Positions 42,111-53,460 of a stretch of 64,000 nt of DNA are shown in pieces. The position numbers and the translations under genes were made by a program. The DNA is taken from assembly GCA_012845835.1 (NCBI GenBank), contig JABAKD010000013.1:4338628-4402627 (forward strand), in the 5' to 3' direction. Each line of letters starts with the position of its first letter. Positions within the stretch are counted from its first letter, which is position 1. The notes under the pieces are model-generated. The model searched no databases and was not told the origin of the DNA. It saw only the letters and a program-made list of their open reading frames with translations. Origin of the DNA: Undaria pinnatifida. Lineage: Eukaryota; Sar; Phaeophyceae; Laminariales; Alariaceae.

Positions 42111-42793
42111 CGCTCAAAGTCGGCGCCACGATGTAGCTTGAATGCCCCGGGAAAACTGGTGGCCACGTACTTCTCACGCCTTGAGTGATGCCCATTCTAA
42201 CACGTCGACGTTTCGAAGGAATCGACACACACCCGGGAATATCTTGTTTGTTGTATGTACGAACGTAGTCCCGATTAACATTCATATGAAGGAAGTCGTT
42301 CCGTGCTTTTCACGATGTTGATTCCGACCTTCCCCAACACCTGTTTACAGGTAGGTGTGCTAGTATGTGGCCCACCCAACATTATCCATGCAGGAGGCTG
42401 GCAGGAATAATAGCAAAAGCAATCGGCTACGGCGATGACACGCACTTTCGATCATTGTTGTTTTCGCCCAGGAGCTTCCATCGATATCTTGTAGGGAGTG
42501 CAGGGATCTGGCGTTTCTTGGATCCACGCTTTAGTTTGTGTATTCCCTGGTAGTGTGTAAGATGAACGCTCGATGAGCTTTGGGATCAAGTAAGTGTGCA
42601 CCGCCCAACGCCTGATCTGATGCAGAACACCAGATCTCACTCACGTCGGTCATCATATATAATATATAAATCAAAATACACTCCAGCTGTGAGATCGAAT
42701 ATTTTGTAGAAACTCATCTTGGAATCCCGACGGCAGTAGTAGCAATAAATAGTGGCCGATATCACCCGCGTATGATTGAGCATTGTTTTGATA
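42111..42793. other. No gene identified; one G-rich family head fragment
   Basis: At 42662-42720, AAAATACACTCCAGCTGTGA and TGTAGAAACTCATCTT match the family head. The rest is unassigned. Confidence 0.4.
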
Positions 42794-43010
42794 TTACGGA
42801 GTAATCCGGTACTTCATTGACGCTGTTAAGAAAGCCCGGATACCCGGGCTCGAAGTCGTTCCATATACCGTCGTGCGTGATGGCCCACCCAACCTTTCTT
42901 CAACGAAATCGCCAGTTTTGAAACCACCAGCTCCCGGACATATCTCCTTAAGCATGACGCCCGTTACCATTCCGACGTTATCCTTCGATAGTCCCATTTA
43001 ATTTTAATCA
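42794..43010 (-). pseudogene. Fragment with GFKTGDFVEERLGG segment
   Basis: 67 open codons: MGLSKDNVGMVTGVMLKEIC, then GGFKTGDFVEERLGGPS. It parallels 32935-33095. No family recognised; two dispersed copies suggest element origin. Confidence 0.4.
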
Positions 43011-43040
43011 AGAACGTACAACAACACATAATAAGACATA

Positions 43041-43640
43041 TCGTAAGGTTATAGGGTGGGGACACAGAGCGCCCCCTGCAGGTCTTCCAATTGAGCAGGT
43101 CCTCGGAGAGTACTCACTTTCTTTGCCTTCGTAGCGACGTAGTTTTATTCGATTCCACCAGAGCCCCGGACGACTTCTGAAATCGCAGGCACGTGCCTCC
43201 GATCTATTTCCTAACTTTCCCGAATATATAACGCCAACTTTATCATACGAAGCCCAAAAAAAATATCCTCAAATTCAAATAAATACAGGACTTTCGAGGC
43301 CGTGTCTTACCACTAGCCCACCTTGATGAGTCGCATATACAGAAATATGGGAGATTTGTGGAAACTCCGGTTCTACGCACTAGACCATGAGTCGACGATG
43401 AGGCTCCTCAAAACCCACTCCCACACCTCTAACGGTCTGGCTATGGAGCCAGGAACACGCGAAGAAAAGCAATTAAATGAAACGCAGACCCTACAACAAG
43501 GCAAAAGTCATCCATCAAAAACCTGCCGCGTGTCGGTGTGGAGGGGGGGGGCAGAAAAGGCTCTAGAACCTGCCGCATACCGCCGGTGTGGCGGGGGGGG
43601 GGCAGGAAAGGCTCTACTGCAAACCAACCACAGCAGCATC
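43041..43640. repeat. Third copy: diverged 269-bp LTR plus adjoining 3' region
   Basis: 43041-43312 matches the LTR at 14539-14807 with many changes (CCCCCTGCAGGTC, ATTGAGCAGGTCCTCGGAGA, TTTCGAGGCCGTGTCTTAC). The sequence to 43640 matches 14808-15115, including the CTGCCGCATACCGCC repeats. Orientation is the same as the plus-strand reading of the 3' LTR. Confidence 0.75.
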
Positions 43641-43649
43641 TTGCTCCCG

Positions 43650-44050
43650 AGGCCTGGTGCTCCAGCAAGGAGACACTTCGGGCCCAAAGCCGAGGACTGG
43701 TGTTCCCAGAAGGGGACATTGCTGACCCACAAATTTCCAACGAGGCTACCGAACGGGTTGGCACCGTCGGTTTTTGTTTTTTTTCGGGCGCAGTGGTAGC
43801 GGATTCTCGCGCTTTTCCACCAACGAGCGAAGAAAGACCCGAGGCGAGGAACCACGGGTTCGGATTCGCGTCGCACTCCCGAGGCCTGGTGGTCCCGGAC
43901 GGGGACATTGCAGGCCCAAATTTGAACACAGCTTTCGACCCTTCTCTTGAGTATTCCAAAACAAAGTGGCGTTATTCTGGCAGCCCCCATGCTATCTCCC
44001 ACCGCGGTTCCCTTCGTCGTTTGCCGTGGAGGACGTGCCATATTCACGCT
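43650..44050 (+). pseudogene. NADAR N-terminal fragment and upstream repeat unit
   Basis: One repeat unit (AEDWCSQKGTL, then RGLVVPDGDIAGPNLN in frame 43538-44473) is followed in another frame by VALFWQPPCYLPPRFPSSF and AVEDVPYS. This is the start of the NADAR domain as in the 14-kb element. It breaks at GCTGGA and continues as chromodomain. It is inverted relative to the adjacent LTR, compared with the 14-kb element. Confidence 0.7.
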
Positions 44051-44480
44051 GGAGGTGGAGCAGATCACCGGTCATCAGTCGGTACGGGGGCGATGTGGCG
44101 TCATCGCGGTTCTATACAAGACACATTGGGCGGGAATCTCCGCACCTTCCCGGGAGCGGGAAATGGACCTCGACCTCTCTCGCTCCCACATCTTGCGTTA
44201 TTGGGCCGGAATCCAGGACCAGCACCGCCAAACCAACCGTCTCTACCGCCGAATGCGGATCGGGGCGGCACAGCCCCAGACTTCCCGCACCAACGGGGAA
44301 CGCTTCCTAGCGCCGGGCTACGCCCGTGTTCCCCGCGCCGACTGGCGTTTTTTAACCGTCTCTACCGCCGAATGCGGATCGGGGCGGCACAGCCCCAGAT
44401 TTCCCGCACCAACGGGGAACGCTTTCTAGCGCCGGGCTACGCCTGTGTTCCCCGCGCCGACTGGCGTTTTTAATATCTCC
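44051..44480 (+). pseudogene. Chromodomain fragment with duplicated tail segment
   Basis: LEVEQITGHQSVRGRCGVIA and SHILRYWAG are in frame 43947-44429. The segment from TCTCTACCGCCGAATGCGGA to CGCGCCGACTGGCGTTTTT (about 118 bp) occurs twice, at about 44240-44357 and 44358-44475. Confidence 0.72.
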
Positions 44481-44699
44481 CTTGTCCTGCCACTTGTCGA
44501 GCAGCCATGAAACGTTAATGAAAAAAACGCTGGTTCGGGGGGAAGACTACTACCACCACCACACCACCACCGTAGAATCACAGTATAGTTAGTTACTTGA
44601 TATAATAGTCACCCCGCAAATAACTGAATGAAGACGGTAGTAGTAGTACTAGAGTACTATGTGTATATCTAGTATATAGTAGTATTGAACTAGCGAATG

Positions 44700-44935
44700 T
44701 TAACAAGGAATTAGTGGGCGTATTAGTCCGGTTGACCACTTGCAATTAATGTTGACCAATAGCTTACCTAAACTAAACCTTGTAACAATTTCCTCGCCTG
44801 AAACGGCGGGATACCAGGTCGGCCGGATCTACGGGCGGACCTGTCAATATCCAAGCGGTTTTCATTTCCTGGGGATACCGGAGAAGAGAGTATTTTTCAA
44901 GTTCGGTAGAGGAAAGTCTGAAAAAAAGGTATTAT
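44700..44935 (+). repeat. TRIM-like family copy, LTR-like block
   Basis: TGTTAACAAGGAATTAGTGG, GGTTGACCACTTGCAA, CTGAAACGGCGGGATACCAG and TTTCATTTCCTGGGGATACC match 10499-10727. The tRNA-complementary part is missing. Confidence 0.7.
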
Positions 44936-44944
44936 ATAAACATA

Positions 44945-45420
44945 TTTCATTTAAGGGCTTCAGCCGTGAGTTCGTCGAATTTCGGGTCAATACTCTTCTT
45001 TGCAATGCGTTGTTGGTACTTGTAATATATACTACGATGTGGGTTGAGTTTTGTGCTAATGGTAGGGTGTGTGTCCAATTTTTTTTTAGTAAAATATACC
45101 CTGGTATCGTACAGTCTAGACTACTTGTTTATGTTTTTGTTTTTCTCCACTATGATGGTTGGTGTTGGTATTTCATTCTAGGTGGGGAATTTGGAGGTAG
45201 ATCTAACATCATCATATTATCCATTTTATTAATTTGTTACTGTGGAGTTTCCACTATACTGCTCGGTCATGCTGATGGTAGTAGGTGGTTACATTTGTGT
45301 TTTTTCCGCTTTAATATCGGGAGGAGTACGAATCCAAAGTATTTTCTAGAGTTATCTACTATGCTAATATTAACACGGGATTCGAGAATAAAAGTCGGTA
45401 ACTCCCACCCTAAAAAAAGT
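44945..45420 (+). repeat. 'GACGTCAGCCGTGAG' family, long copy
   Basis: The first block is at 44950-45060. A second block (GATGGTTGGTGTTGG, GTAGATCTAACATCATC, GTGGAGTTTCCACTATACTG) follows, as at 46870-47030. The frame 44740-45459 across it has no recognised domain. Confidence 0.5.
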
Positions 45421-45424
45421 AATA

Positions 45425-46500
45425 TACACGATCGCCTAGACCCAGCACCACGCGTATAACAAGCCCCTATATATCTTTGATCTCACAGCCGGAGTGTATT
45501 TGAATATTATTTGTGACCCAAACCTCCTAAAAAATCTCCCCCCGCCCCCCCTCCCCCCCCTTCTCGCTCTCCCTTGCTTAAACGCCCCACCTAATATCGA
45601 AATCCGCCAGATTAATAAACACTCCACGCACTGGATATCACTTCATTGTATTTCCAGAGCCATCCATGCCGCTGCTCCCCCCACCCCCCCCCGCCCCGAA
45701 CGCCCCCTTCTTCCCCACCACCCTCACCATCGCCTAGACCTAGCACCACACGTATAACAAACCCCTCACCTAAAACCCTTCCTCCCCCCCCCCCCCCCCC
45801 CCCGCCCCCACCCCCCACCTCCCCAACCCCCTCACCCCATCCCACCCCCACCCCCTCGAACACACCGCCCTCTCTCTACTCACTGATTGTACGACTTACC
45901 CCAGGATATACATGATAAATTGATGCATTCTTTCCAAAACCGTCACATTTATCCCCTCAAAATAATGTATAGTTTCCACGCACAGATTGAGCTGCCCCAC
46001 ACGCCCCACCCCCGCCCCAACCCCCTCCCCTATGATAAACTGGTGCATTGTTTTTTTTTTCCAAAACCGTCAGATTTATCCACCTAAAGGATTTATAGCT
46101 CCCACGCACAAATCGCCCGCCCCCCCCCCCCCCTCCAACCCCGCTCGCTTTTGATCAAAACCAGGCCCCTACGTCCTTCAAAACTCCGCCCTCCCCTCAC
46201 CGGTTATTCGACTTAAAGGATTCACTTGATAAACGGATACATTTCCCTCCACAGCTGTCAGATTTTGTCCCCCTCAGAAACGGGTTTTATAGTTTCCGCG
46301 CACAGACTGACTAACATCACCCTGTTGACCCTGATAGCTACACTGTAGTGTTGCAAGGGGAGTCGCCGACCTATATCCTTAATGAGGACACACAAATCGT
46401 AATACGCGCGATCGGAGTGTCATACACAGCTTGCAAAAAGGAGTTTCGACGAAATCTTCGATCTCACAGCTGGATGGAGTGTACTTTTATTTTTTATAAT
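45425..46500 (-). repeat. G-rich repeat family, long reversed copy
   Basis: Modules in order: ATCGCCTAGACCCAGCACCA, CTCACAGCCGGAGTGTATTT, AGAGCCATCCATGCCGCTGC, long C-runs, ACTCACTGATTGTACGACTT, TAGTTTCCACGCACAGATTG, then the head ending CACAGCTGGATGGAGTGTAC. Poly-C (plus) is confined to the segments between modules. Confidence 0.75.
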
Positions 46501-46559
46501 AATAAAAAGAGAAAAAAAGTTGAAATATGTGGGGATTCGAACCTACGGGTCCAAAATGA

Positions 46560-47060
46560 TACGCGGCCACTCGATATTTCAAAAATATTTTCAGGACGTC
46601 TCAGACCCGAGTTCGCGAATTTCGGGCCAGCACACTCAAATTTTCAATCAAGCTGCTTGTTGGTACTTGTAATATACTACAAGTATGTGGATGCGTTTTG
46701 TTGTCAATGGGAGGGTGTTAATTAAAGACACGGCCTCGAAGGAAGGGGTCCTATTATTTTGCTGAAAAAGAAAATGTTTTGCTCCACTAGCCTAGTCTAT
46801 AGATTTTTTTTTTTTTTTTTTTTTTTTCTCATCCTCCGGCGGATGGATGGGGAAAAATACAGCTCACCACACTTCCACATATTAACGGTTGGTGTTGGTA
46901 GTTTTACATTAATAGGTGAGGAATTTTGAACTAGATCTTACATAGATGTCATACCTATTTTATAAATATATTACTGCGTAGTTTCCACTGTAATACCGCT
47001 TTATCATAGGTATGGTGGATGGTTTGCGGATGGATGGCTTGGTCAGGGTTGTTGGTACTT
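46560..47060 (+). repeat. 'GACGTCAGCCGTGAG' family, split by an A-tailed retroposon
   Basis: The first block is at about 46585-46715 and the second at about 46885-47035. Between them 46806-46885 is a reversed CCGCCGGAGGA-family retroposon with a T-run of about 21 (its tail), a clear nested insertion. Confidence 0.6.
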
Positions 47061-47094
47061 GCTCGTGGTTAAGTGCGTAGGTAAGTTTTCTGAA

Positions 47095-47195
47095 AACGTA
47101 AATGGTTGTGGATGGTGGGATTTGAACCCCACAACCCGAAAAACCCATGTCTTGCTGACGACGCCATTTGTTGAGGAATTAGTGGGGTTTAGGGG
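47095..47195 (+). repeat. TRIM-like family fragment with tRNA-complementary site
   Basis: TGGATGGTGGGATTTGAACC, CGAAAAACCCATGTCTTG and GACGACGCCATTTGTTGAGG retain the tRNA-complement/LTR junction of the family. Confidence 0.6.
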
Positions 47196-48039
47196 GTGTT
47201 TTACCATGTCATGTGAGTGGAAGAGAAAGATACATATGTGGAGGAACGGAACTAGGGAGATGCTTGGTACCTGGTGTTAGCTAGAATGAATAGATTTCGA
47301 GAAGGGAAACTGGAAAATGGTTGGCAGAGAGAGGAGCACAAGCGAGGCGCTACTGCTATCTACTACTACTCCTGTTTTATGGACGCACATTCCATGTATG
47401 TACATCAGGACGGCATCATCTACACTAAAGTATCACCACTCACTGCGCTGTGGAACTATAACTTGATATGTAGCATACAACAGCAGTTCACAATGAAGGT
47501 TGGACAGTATGTCGAATCTTCCATCTCTTAACGGTTGGTTATTTTCAACTACCACCCGCGGTGCCTGTATGGTAACACGCCGTGAAGCTATCATATAACA
47601 TATTGTACATTTAGAAGAGTTCCAAATGGTTGTCGGTTGATCATATGCGTTTACCACCTAGACAACCAGGCATTGTGGTTCGAGTACACGGCGCGGATGT
47701 ACCGAAATGGCCCAAGGTGTCCAATGGTTACCTATAGCTTAGGTGGTACCATCGTAATACATATAGCTATAAGCGTTCCTTGAAAACACTGACGATTCGC
47801 ATTTCTCCCTCTAGTGCTCAATGGCAGTGACAGCAGTGCATGACCACATCACCTCGCATGTTGTATTTAGCAATACGTATCTCTTTCTTATAATTAGCGA
47901 TGTCAGAAAATAATGGTAGCTACAAATATTCTAGCTTTCGATCCATGTGCAACAACAAATTATGAAGATTTAACACGTTATGCACTTGGTTGCATACTGC
48001 ATCTAACATCAAACCTTCTAGAATAGTGAACATCACCTG
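47196..48039. other. No gene identified
   Basis: Short frames only; no repeat family recognised. Confidence 0.4.
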
Positions 48040-49545
48040 GCGGGCGATATCAGGGATGTCTTCTTGCTACAATGGTCAGGTTTGTCCCCTTTAAGGATTT
48101 ATAGTTTTTGCGCACATATTGAAATGTCCCCCCCCCCGTCCCCCCCCTCCTCTCCCCCGCCCCCGATCCCTCTTGTTCAACCCCCCCCCACCCCTTTCTC
48201 CCCCCCCCCCCTCCCCCGATTCCTCCCCTCCCCCCCCCCCCCCCCCCCCCCTTTTTTTTTTTCTTTTTTTCCGCCCAGTTTGTTCAAACGCCCCACTCAC
48301 AATCGGCCAGAGTAATAAACACCTCTACGTAGTTGATACCACGTCATTATCTTTCTGACCATCCATGACGTAGTTTTCATTCTTTCCTCCCACCCCCCTC
48401 ACCCCCCCCCTCCAACGCCCTCTCTTTTCCCACCACCCGCACGATCACCTAGACCTGGCTGCACGTAACAAGCCCCTACAAATCTTTGATCTCACAGCCG
48501 GAGTGTTATGGAATATTAGATGTATGTGACCTAAACGTCCTAAAAAATATTTCCCCCCCCCCGCTCCCCCCCCCCTCCTTATCGCTCTCCCTTGCTTAAA
48601 TGCCCCACGTAATATCGAAATCCGCCAGATTAATAGACACTTCACGCACTGGATAACACCTCATTGTCTTTCTAGAGCCATCCATGCCGCTGCTTCCCCC
48701 CCGCCCCGCCCCCCGCCCCGAACGCCCCCTCCGTCCCCACCACCCGCACCATCGCCTAGACCTAGCACCACACGTATAACAAACCCGTACATCTATGCCA
48801 CCTAAAGCCCTTCCCCCCCCCCCCCCACCTCCAACCCCCCCCCCCCCCCCCCACGACCCCACCCCCCACCCCATCCCACCCCAACCCCCTCGAACACTCC
48901 GCCCTCTACTCACTGATTGTACGACTTACCCCAGGATATATACATGATAAACTGATGCATTCCTTCCAAAAAACGTCACATTTGTCCCCTTAAAAGAATG
49001 TATAATTTCCACGCACAGATTGAGCTGCCCCCCCCCCCCCCCACCCCATGATAAACTGGTGTTTTTTTTTGTTTTTATTTTTTCCAAAATTATCCAGATT
49101 TATCCTATTAAAGGATTTATAGCTTCCACGCACAAATTGCCCGCCCGTCCGCCCCCCCCCCCCCCACTACCCCTTCCCCCCCCCTCCCCCCCTTTTGATC
49201 AAAACCAGGCCCCCACGTCCTTGAAAACTCCGCCCTCCACTCACCGGTTATTCGACTTACAGGTTTCACTTGATAAACGGATGCATTTCCTTCCACAGCT
49301 GTCAGATTTTGTCCCCCTCAGAAACGGGTTTTATAGTTTCCGCGAACGGACTGACTAACACCACCCTGTTGACCCTGATAGCTACACTACAGTTGTAAGG
49401 GGAGTTGCCGACCTACATCCTTAACGAGGACACACAACCCGTAATACGCGCAATCGGAGTATCGTACACAGCTTGCAAAGATGAGTTTCGACGAAATCTT
49501 CGATCTCACAGCTGGAATGTATTTTCACTTTTTACAATACACATA
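48040..49545 (-). repeat. G-rich repeat family, most complete copy (about 1.5 kb)
   Basis: In sense from 49545: head, GGACAAAATCTGACAGCTGT, AACCGGTGAGTGGAGGGCGG, TTTTGATCAAAAGG, G-runs, TGTGCGTGGAAATTATACAT, CAGTGAGTAGAGGGCGGAGT (the empty target site of the 14-kb element), two GGTCTAGGCGAT/GGTCTAGGTGAT modules, a further G-run block, and ATTTCAATATGTGCGCAAAA near 48115. No coding frame. G-runs occur only on the sense strand. Confidence 0.75.
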
Positions 49546-49599
49546 CATGCAACTTATCGATAGATAACCTGATATGAATTTTTACCAGGGTGCACAAGC

Positions 49600-49975
49600 A
49601 TACGTTTTTTATTTTTCCATTCCGTTTATTATCTTCGCACCACTCTCACCCTCCCTCCCAGTACCAACTAACTCAGATCCGGGGCCACGTAACGGGCCCT
49701 CCTCCAACCCCCTCCCCACTACGGTACGTGCACCTTCATTTTTAGCCCGAGGAGAGAGTTCTGCATTTTTCTTCCCTCGTCGACTCCCATCGATTTTTAC
49801 ATGGACCACGCTGCTAGGCGCTCCCAGCAGTTCATCCGTTCTCTTCTATAATATTATTGCATTTTTGCAAATTAAGTCAAATCTGCGGTGGGAATCGAAA
49901 ACTCAAGAACCAATGCCGGTAATAGTATTCGAGGGTAACCACTGGTAGACCACCGGGGCGACCGGCTACACTATA
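49600..49975 (-). mobile_element. tRNA-derived SINE copy
   Basis: In sense: GCCGGTCGCCCCGGTGGTCT, ACCAGTGGTTACCCTCGAAT, a box-B-like TTTTCGATTCCCAC, then body blocks (AAATCGATGGGAGTCGACGA). The head matches the plus-strand head at 35985. Confidence 0.6.
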
Positions 49976-52084
49976 CCTGGTAATGGATGAATATAGCATA
50001 TGTGTACCAGGTACCATAAGTGTACCATTCGTACTACAACAGAAGCAGTACTCGTGATGTTTAAAGACGGAAATCACAAGGAAGCACTAAAAAATGTTAT
50101 GTTAGCCACGATATACATTATTATTACTCATTGTTGTGTTGGTGTTGCCCGTGAGGTGTGGCTGGACGGTTCGCCCACCTGGGCAGTCGTCGTGATGGAA
50201 AATGACACGGGACTCATGCATGGCATGAAGTGGTCGGTGCCATATGGTACCATTCATGCACGTTTGATGAGTCTGTTCACACGACGACACAAAGGTAAGG
50301 CTTGTACATTTTTCGTGCGGCAGGAGACCGACGACAGAAAGGTATCGGGTCCTTGGTGTGATGTGATGTGTTTGGTGTTTGGTGTAGAGAGATGGCAGTG
50401 CGGACATTGGACGTCCCGCGTGTCTGGATCACGCGCAATCCGTTCTCCTTCTCTTCTACTACTACTAAAAGAAAACGTACAGCAGACCCGCAAACAAGTC
50501 GTATACGGTGGTGCAGTAGTTCGGTGACAAAAAAATAATGAGATCGCAGGGGAACCCGCTTTACAGTTAGTTACAGTACTACTTACTTGCAGGTTGAACT
50601 CGGCAAGGGTACGACTTCCTAGCCCACACAGATCATGGCAGCTTAACTTCCAATGGGTATTTGGCGTCAGGGTATATGGCGCCCTTGATTCTATCGGGAA
50701 GCTGCATGGTTGTCCTACCAGTTGCAACGTCAACTTGCGGTTCACAGCCGTGTGCAACCAGTCGAGGTCTGAAGACCCTCGGGTAGGCGTTTGTCAGTTT
50801 CGGTGTAAGTGATACCTCCCTCCGCGCCGTAGGCGTTTTATGAGCGGGTGTGTTATTATCAGCTTATTCACTCTAGTGTTTTGTGAAGCTTTTGTTTTGC
50901 TGTATACGTCCTGTTGTTGGGTGCGTGCATCAAAGGTAGGGGGTGCGGTTGATCCTTTCGAGCGCAGTGAGCGGGCACGCAAACATAACAGGCGTGTACA
51001 TAGTGTGTAACAATTATGTAAAGGCGTGCGCATGTTAGGTATCTGTGCCCGAATATTCGTCCGTATCAGCACAACAATCTCTCTCCTTCCTTGTCGGACA
51101 GTGTACATGGACAGCTAATTCGCATCTCAAGGATGGCTTTTTGTCGGACCGCCATCCTTCGGCACAACGCGACCGGCACTTGTACCAGTGTATTGCAGGC
51201 TCCGAAGTGTATCCGATTACCATTATTACCCGGTTCACAGGCGCCGCTCGCGTGATATAGATTTTTGGGCTGGACCGCTCCCCCCGCAGTCGACCGTCTT
51301 CTCGCGCGGCTTCTTTGCCTGTTGGCGCGCCCCTATTTCGGTCGCGCCCGCTGGCACCACGAATCGTCTCTAGGGAACCCGCACGGGTTCGCGCGAAGAT
51401 TCGACGGCGGCAGACTCTACGACCGGTTCACCGCAGTATACGGACGCGATCTACCCAGCCGTCGATTTCACGCAACGCCTCGCGACTATTGCGGCGCTTT
51501 ATCGCCATTCCTTTTCGTGCGCGCTCTCCGACCTCCGGTCCCTCGGTACCCTCCGGTCCCCCGGTACCCTCGACCGCCCGGGCGGAGCCGCCGTCGTCGG
51601 CGTTTGTTTGCGCGTGCGATCGTGTGGATGATGCCGAAAAGAAGGTGTTTTTCTATGTGATTTGCGTGTACTTGTTGGTATACAGAGCAGTCTCCATATA
51701 TATCATCATCATCGCAAAAAATCGTCAAAAATACAACAACAGCGTACGTATGTGTAGTGAGTACACGAGTAAGTGATATCATCTTACACTCCACATGGAT
51801 GATGTATCACATCAACAAAATAACGGTCCAAGCATTCCTGAAATAAAAAGTATTAAAAAGACAAAACAATATAGTTCTATTTTAGTCTACTAGATCTATA
51901 TGCTTCGTGCCGGTTCTCTATGATGATGTAGCCTGCATTGATTGCATGAGAGGAGGCATCATCAGCTAAACAAAGCTTCCTAGCGCCCATACAATCCGCC
52001 GTCGATGGCCACTCCTTTTATTCGTGGAGAGGAGGCGTACGGCGAGTTCTGTACTTCTTGCAATGTGTGGTATGGTATATAAAT
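49976..52084. other. Unassigned region with several open frames
   Basis: The frame 50000-50527 (plus) contains VAREVWLDGSPTWAVVVME and a good AAAG|GTAAGG donor at 50294. A possible exon at 50593-50803 has a TACTTGCAG acceptor and a GTAAGT donor but does not join it in frame. The GC-rich frame 51265-51660 is Arg/Pro-rich. I recognise none of these. Confidence 0.3.
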
Positions 52085-52765
52085 ACCCCCCCCGCTTCGA
52101 ACGCCACCTTCTTCCCCATCACCCGCACCTTCGCCTAGACCTAGCGCCACACGTATAACAAACCCCTCACCTAAAGCCCTTCCCCCCCCCCCCCCCCCCC
52201 CCCCCCGCCCCCGCCCCCCCCGTCCCCACCCCCCACCCTCCCCCCCCAACCCATCCCAACCTCACCCCCTCGAACACTCCACCCTCTCTTTACTCACTGA
52301 TTGTACGACTTACCCCAGGATATACATGATAAACTGATGTATTATTTCCAAAAATGTCACATTTATCCCCTCGAAATAATGTATAGTTTCCAGGCACATA
52401 TTGAGCTGCCCCCCCCCCCCCCCCCCCCCGCCCCCAATAATATACTGGTGCCAAAACCGTCAGATTTATCCCCTCGAAAGGATTTATAGCTTACATGCAC
52501 AAGTTGCCCCTTCCCCCCCCCCCCCCCCCCCCCCCCCGCCCCCCTCCAAACCCGCTCGCTTTTGATCAAAACCAGGCCCCCACGTCCTTCAAAACTCCGC
52601 CCCCCCCCCCCACCGGTTATTCGACTTACAAGATTCACTTGATAAAAGGATACATTTCCCCCCACAGCTGTCAGATTTTGTCCCCCTCAAAAACGGGTTT
52701 TGTAGTTTCCGCGCACAGACTGACTAAAATCACCCTGTTGACCCTGATAGCTACACTGTATATAT
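52085..52765 (-). repeat. G-rich repeat family, reversed copy
   Basis: CGCCTAGACCTAGCGCCACA, long C-runs, ACTCACTGATTGTACGACTT, TAGTTTCCAGGCACATATTG, TTTTGATCAAAACCAGGCCC and GACCCTGATAGCTACACTGT are present. It breaks before the terminal head. Confidence 0.72.
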
Positions 52766-52830
52766 GCGTTGCAAACACGGAATACTGAGGAATACAGGGT
52801 GACAGGCGCTGTATCGGGAACGATACAATT

Positions 52831-53270
52831 CGATGGGGGGAATCCTTGACGACCAAACCAGAGGCCAACCAGGAAATATCTGACAAACCGATGCAGTCTA
52901 TACTTAGAAGTATACCTGTACAATTTTATGCCAGGTACAACATGTTATGTATTGTTTTGTATCCACCGGCGGATGGGGAAAAATACAGCTTTAGCTCACC
53001 ACACTTCCACGTATTTTCATACGCGTCGTGTGTCGATTTAACTCAGTTGCTTTCGCAGCCCAACGCTAGCTGGCGCACCCTTCGGGTCCCATTGTAGGTA
53101 CATAGCAAAAATATTTTTCCTCGAAATACCATTCGATGGGGGGAATCCTTGACGACCAAACCGAAGGCCAACCAGGAAATATCTAACAAACCGATGCAGT
53201 CTATACTTTGAAGTATAGACTACCTATACAATTTTATACCAGCAGGTACAACATGTCATATATTATTGTA
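52831..53270 (+). repeat. Direct repeats around a retroposon fragment
   Basis: 52831-52955 and 53131-53270 share CGATGGGGGGAATCCTTGAC, GCCAACCAGGAAATATCT and CGATGCAGTCTATACTT. Between them 52965-53050 is a reversed CCGCCGGAGGA-family body without an A-tail. Confidence 0.7.
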
Positions 53271-53279
53271 AAAAAAATA

Positions 53280-53460
53280 GAAATGCACTCCAGCTGTGAG
53301 ATCGAAGATTTTGTCGCAACTAATCTTTGCAAGCTGTGTGATACTCCGAGAAGAAAAACGCTGGTTTTGGGGGGGGGGCTATCGTTGTAGAATCAGTCGA
53401 TCGCGCGTATCACGGGTTGTGTGTCCTCATTTAATTCAAGGATAGTCTACAGGTCGGATG
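53280..53460 (+). repeat. G-rich family head, broken by another repeat
   Basis: CACTCCAGCTGTGAGATCGA to CAAGCTGTGTGATACTCCGA is interrupted by GAAAAACGCTGGTTTTGGGG and GAATCAGTCGA, then resumes GATCGCGCGTATCACGGGTT. The inserted piece also occurs at about 33160-33215 and 44520-44545. Confidence 0.6.

Noticed and set aside
51265-51776. Arg/Pro-rich coding gene
   Set aside because: Two overlapping frames in GC-rich DNA with short tandem CGGTACCCTCC units; no domain, so left unassigned.
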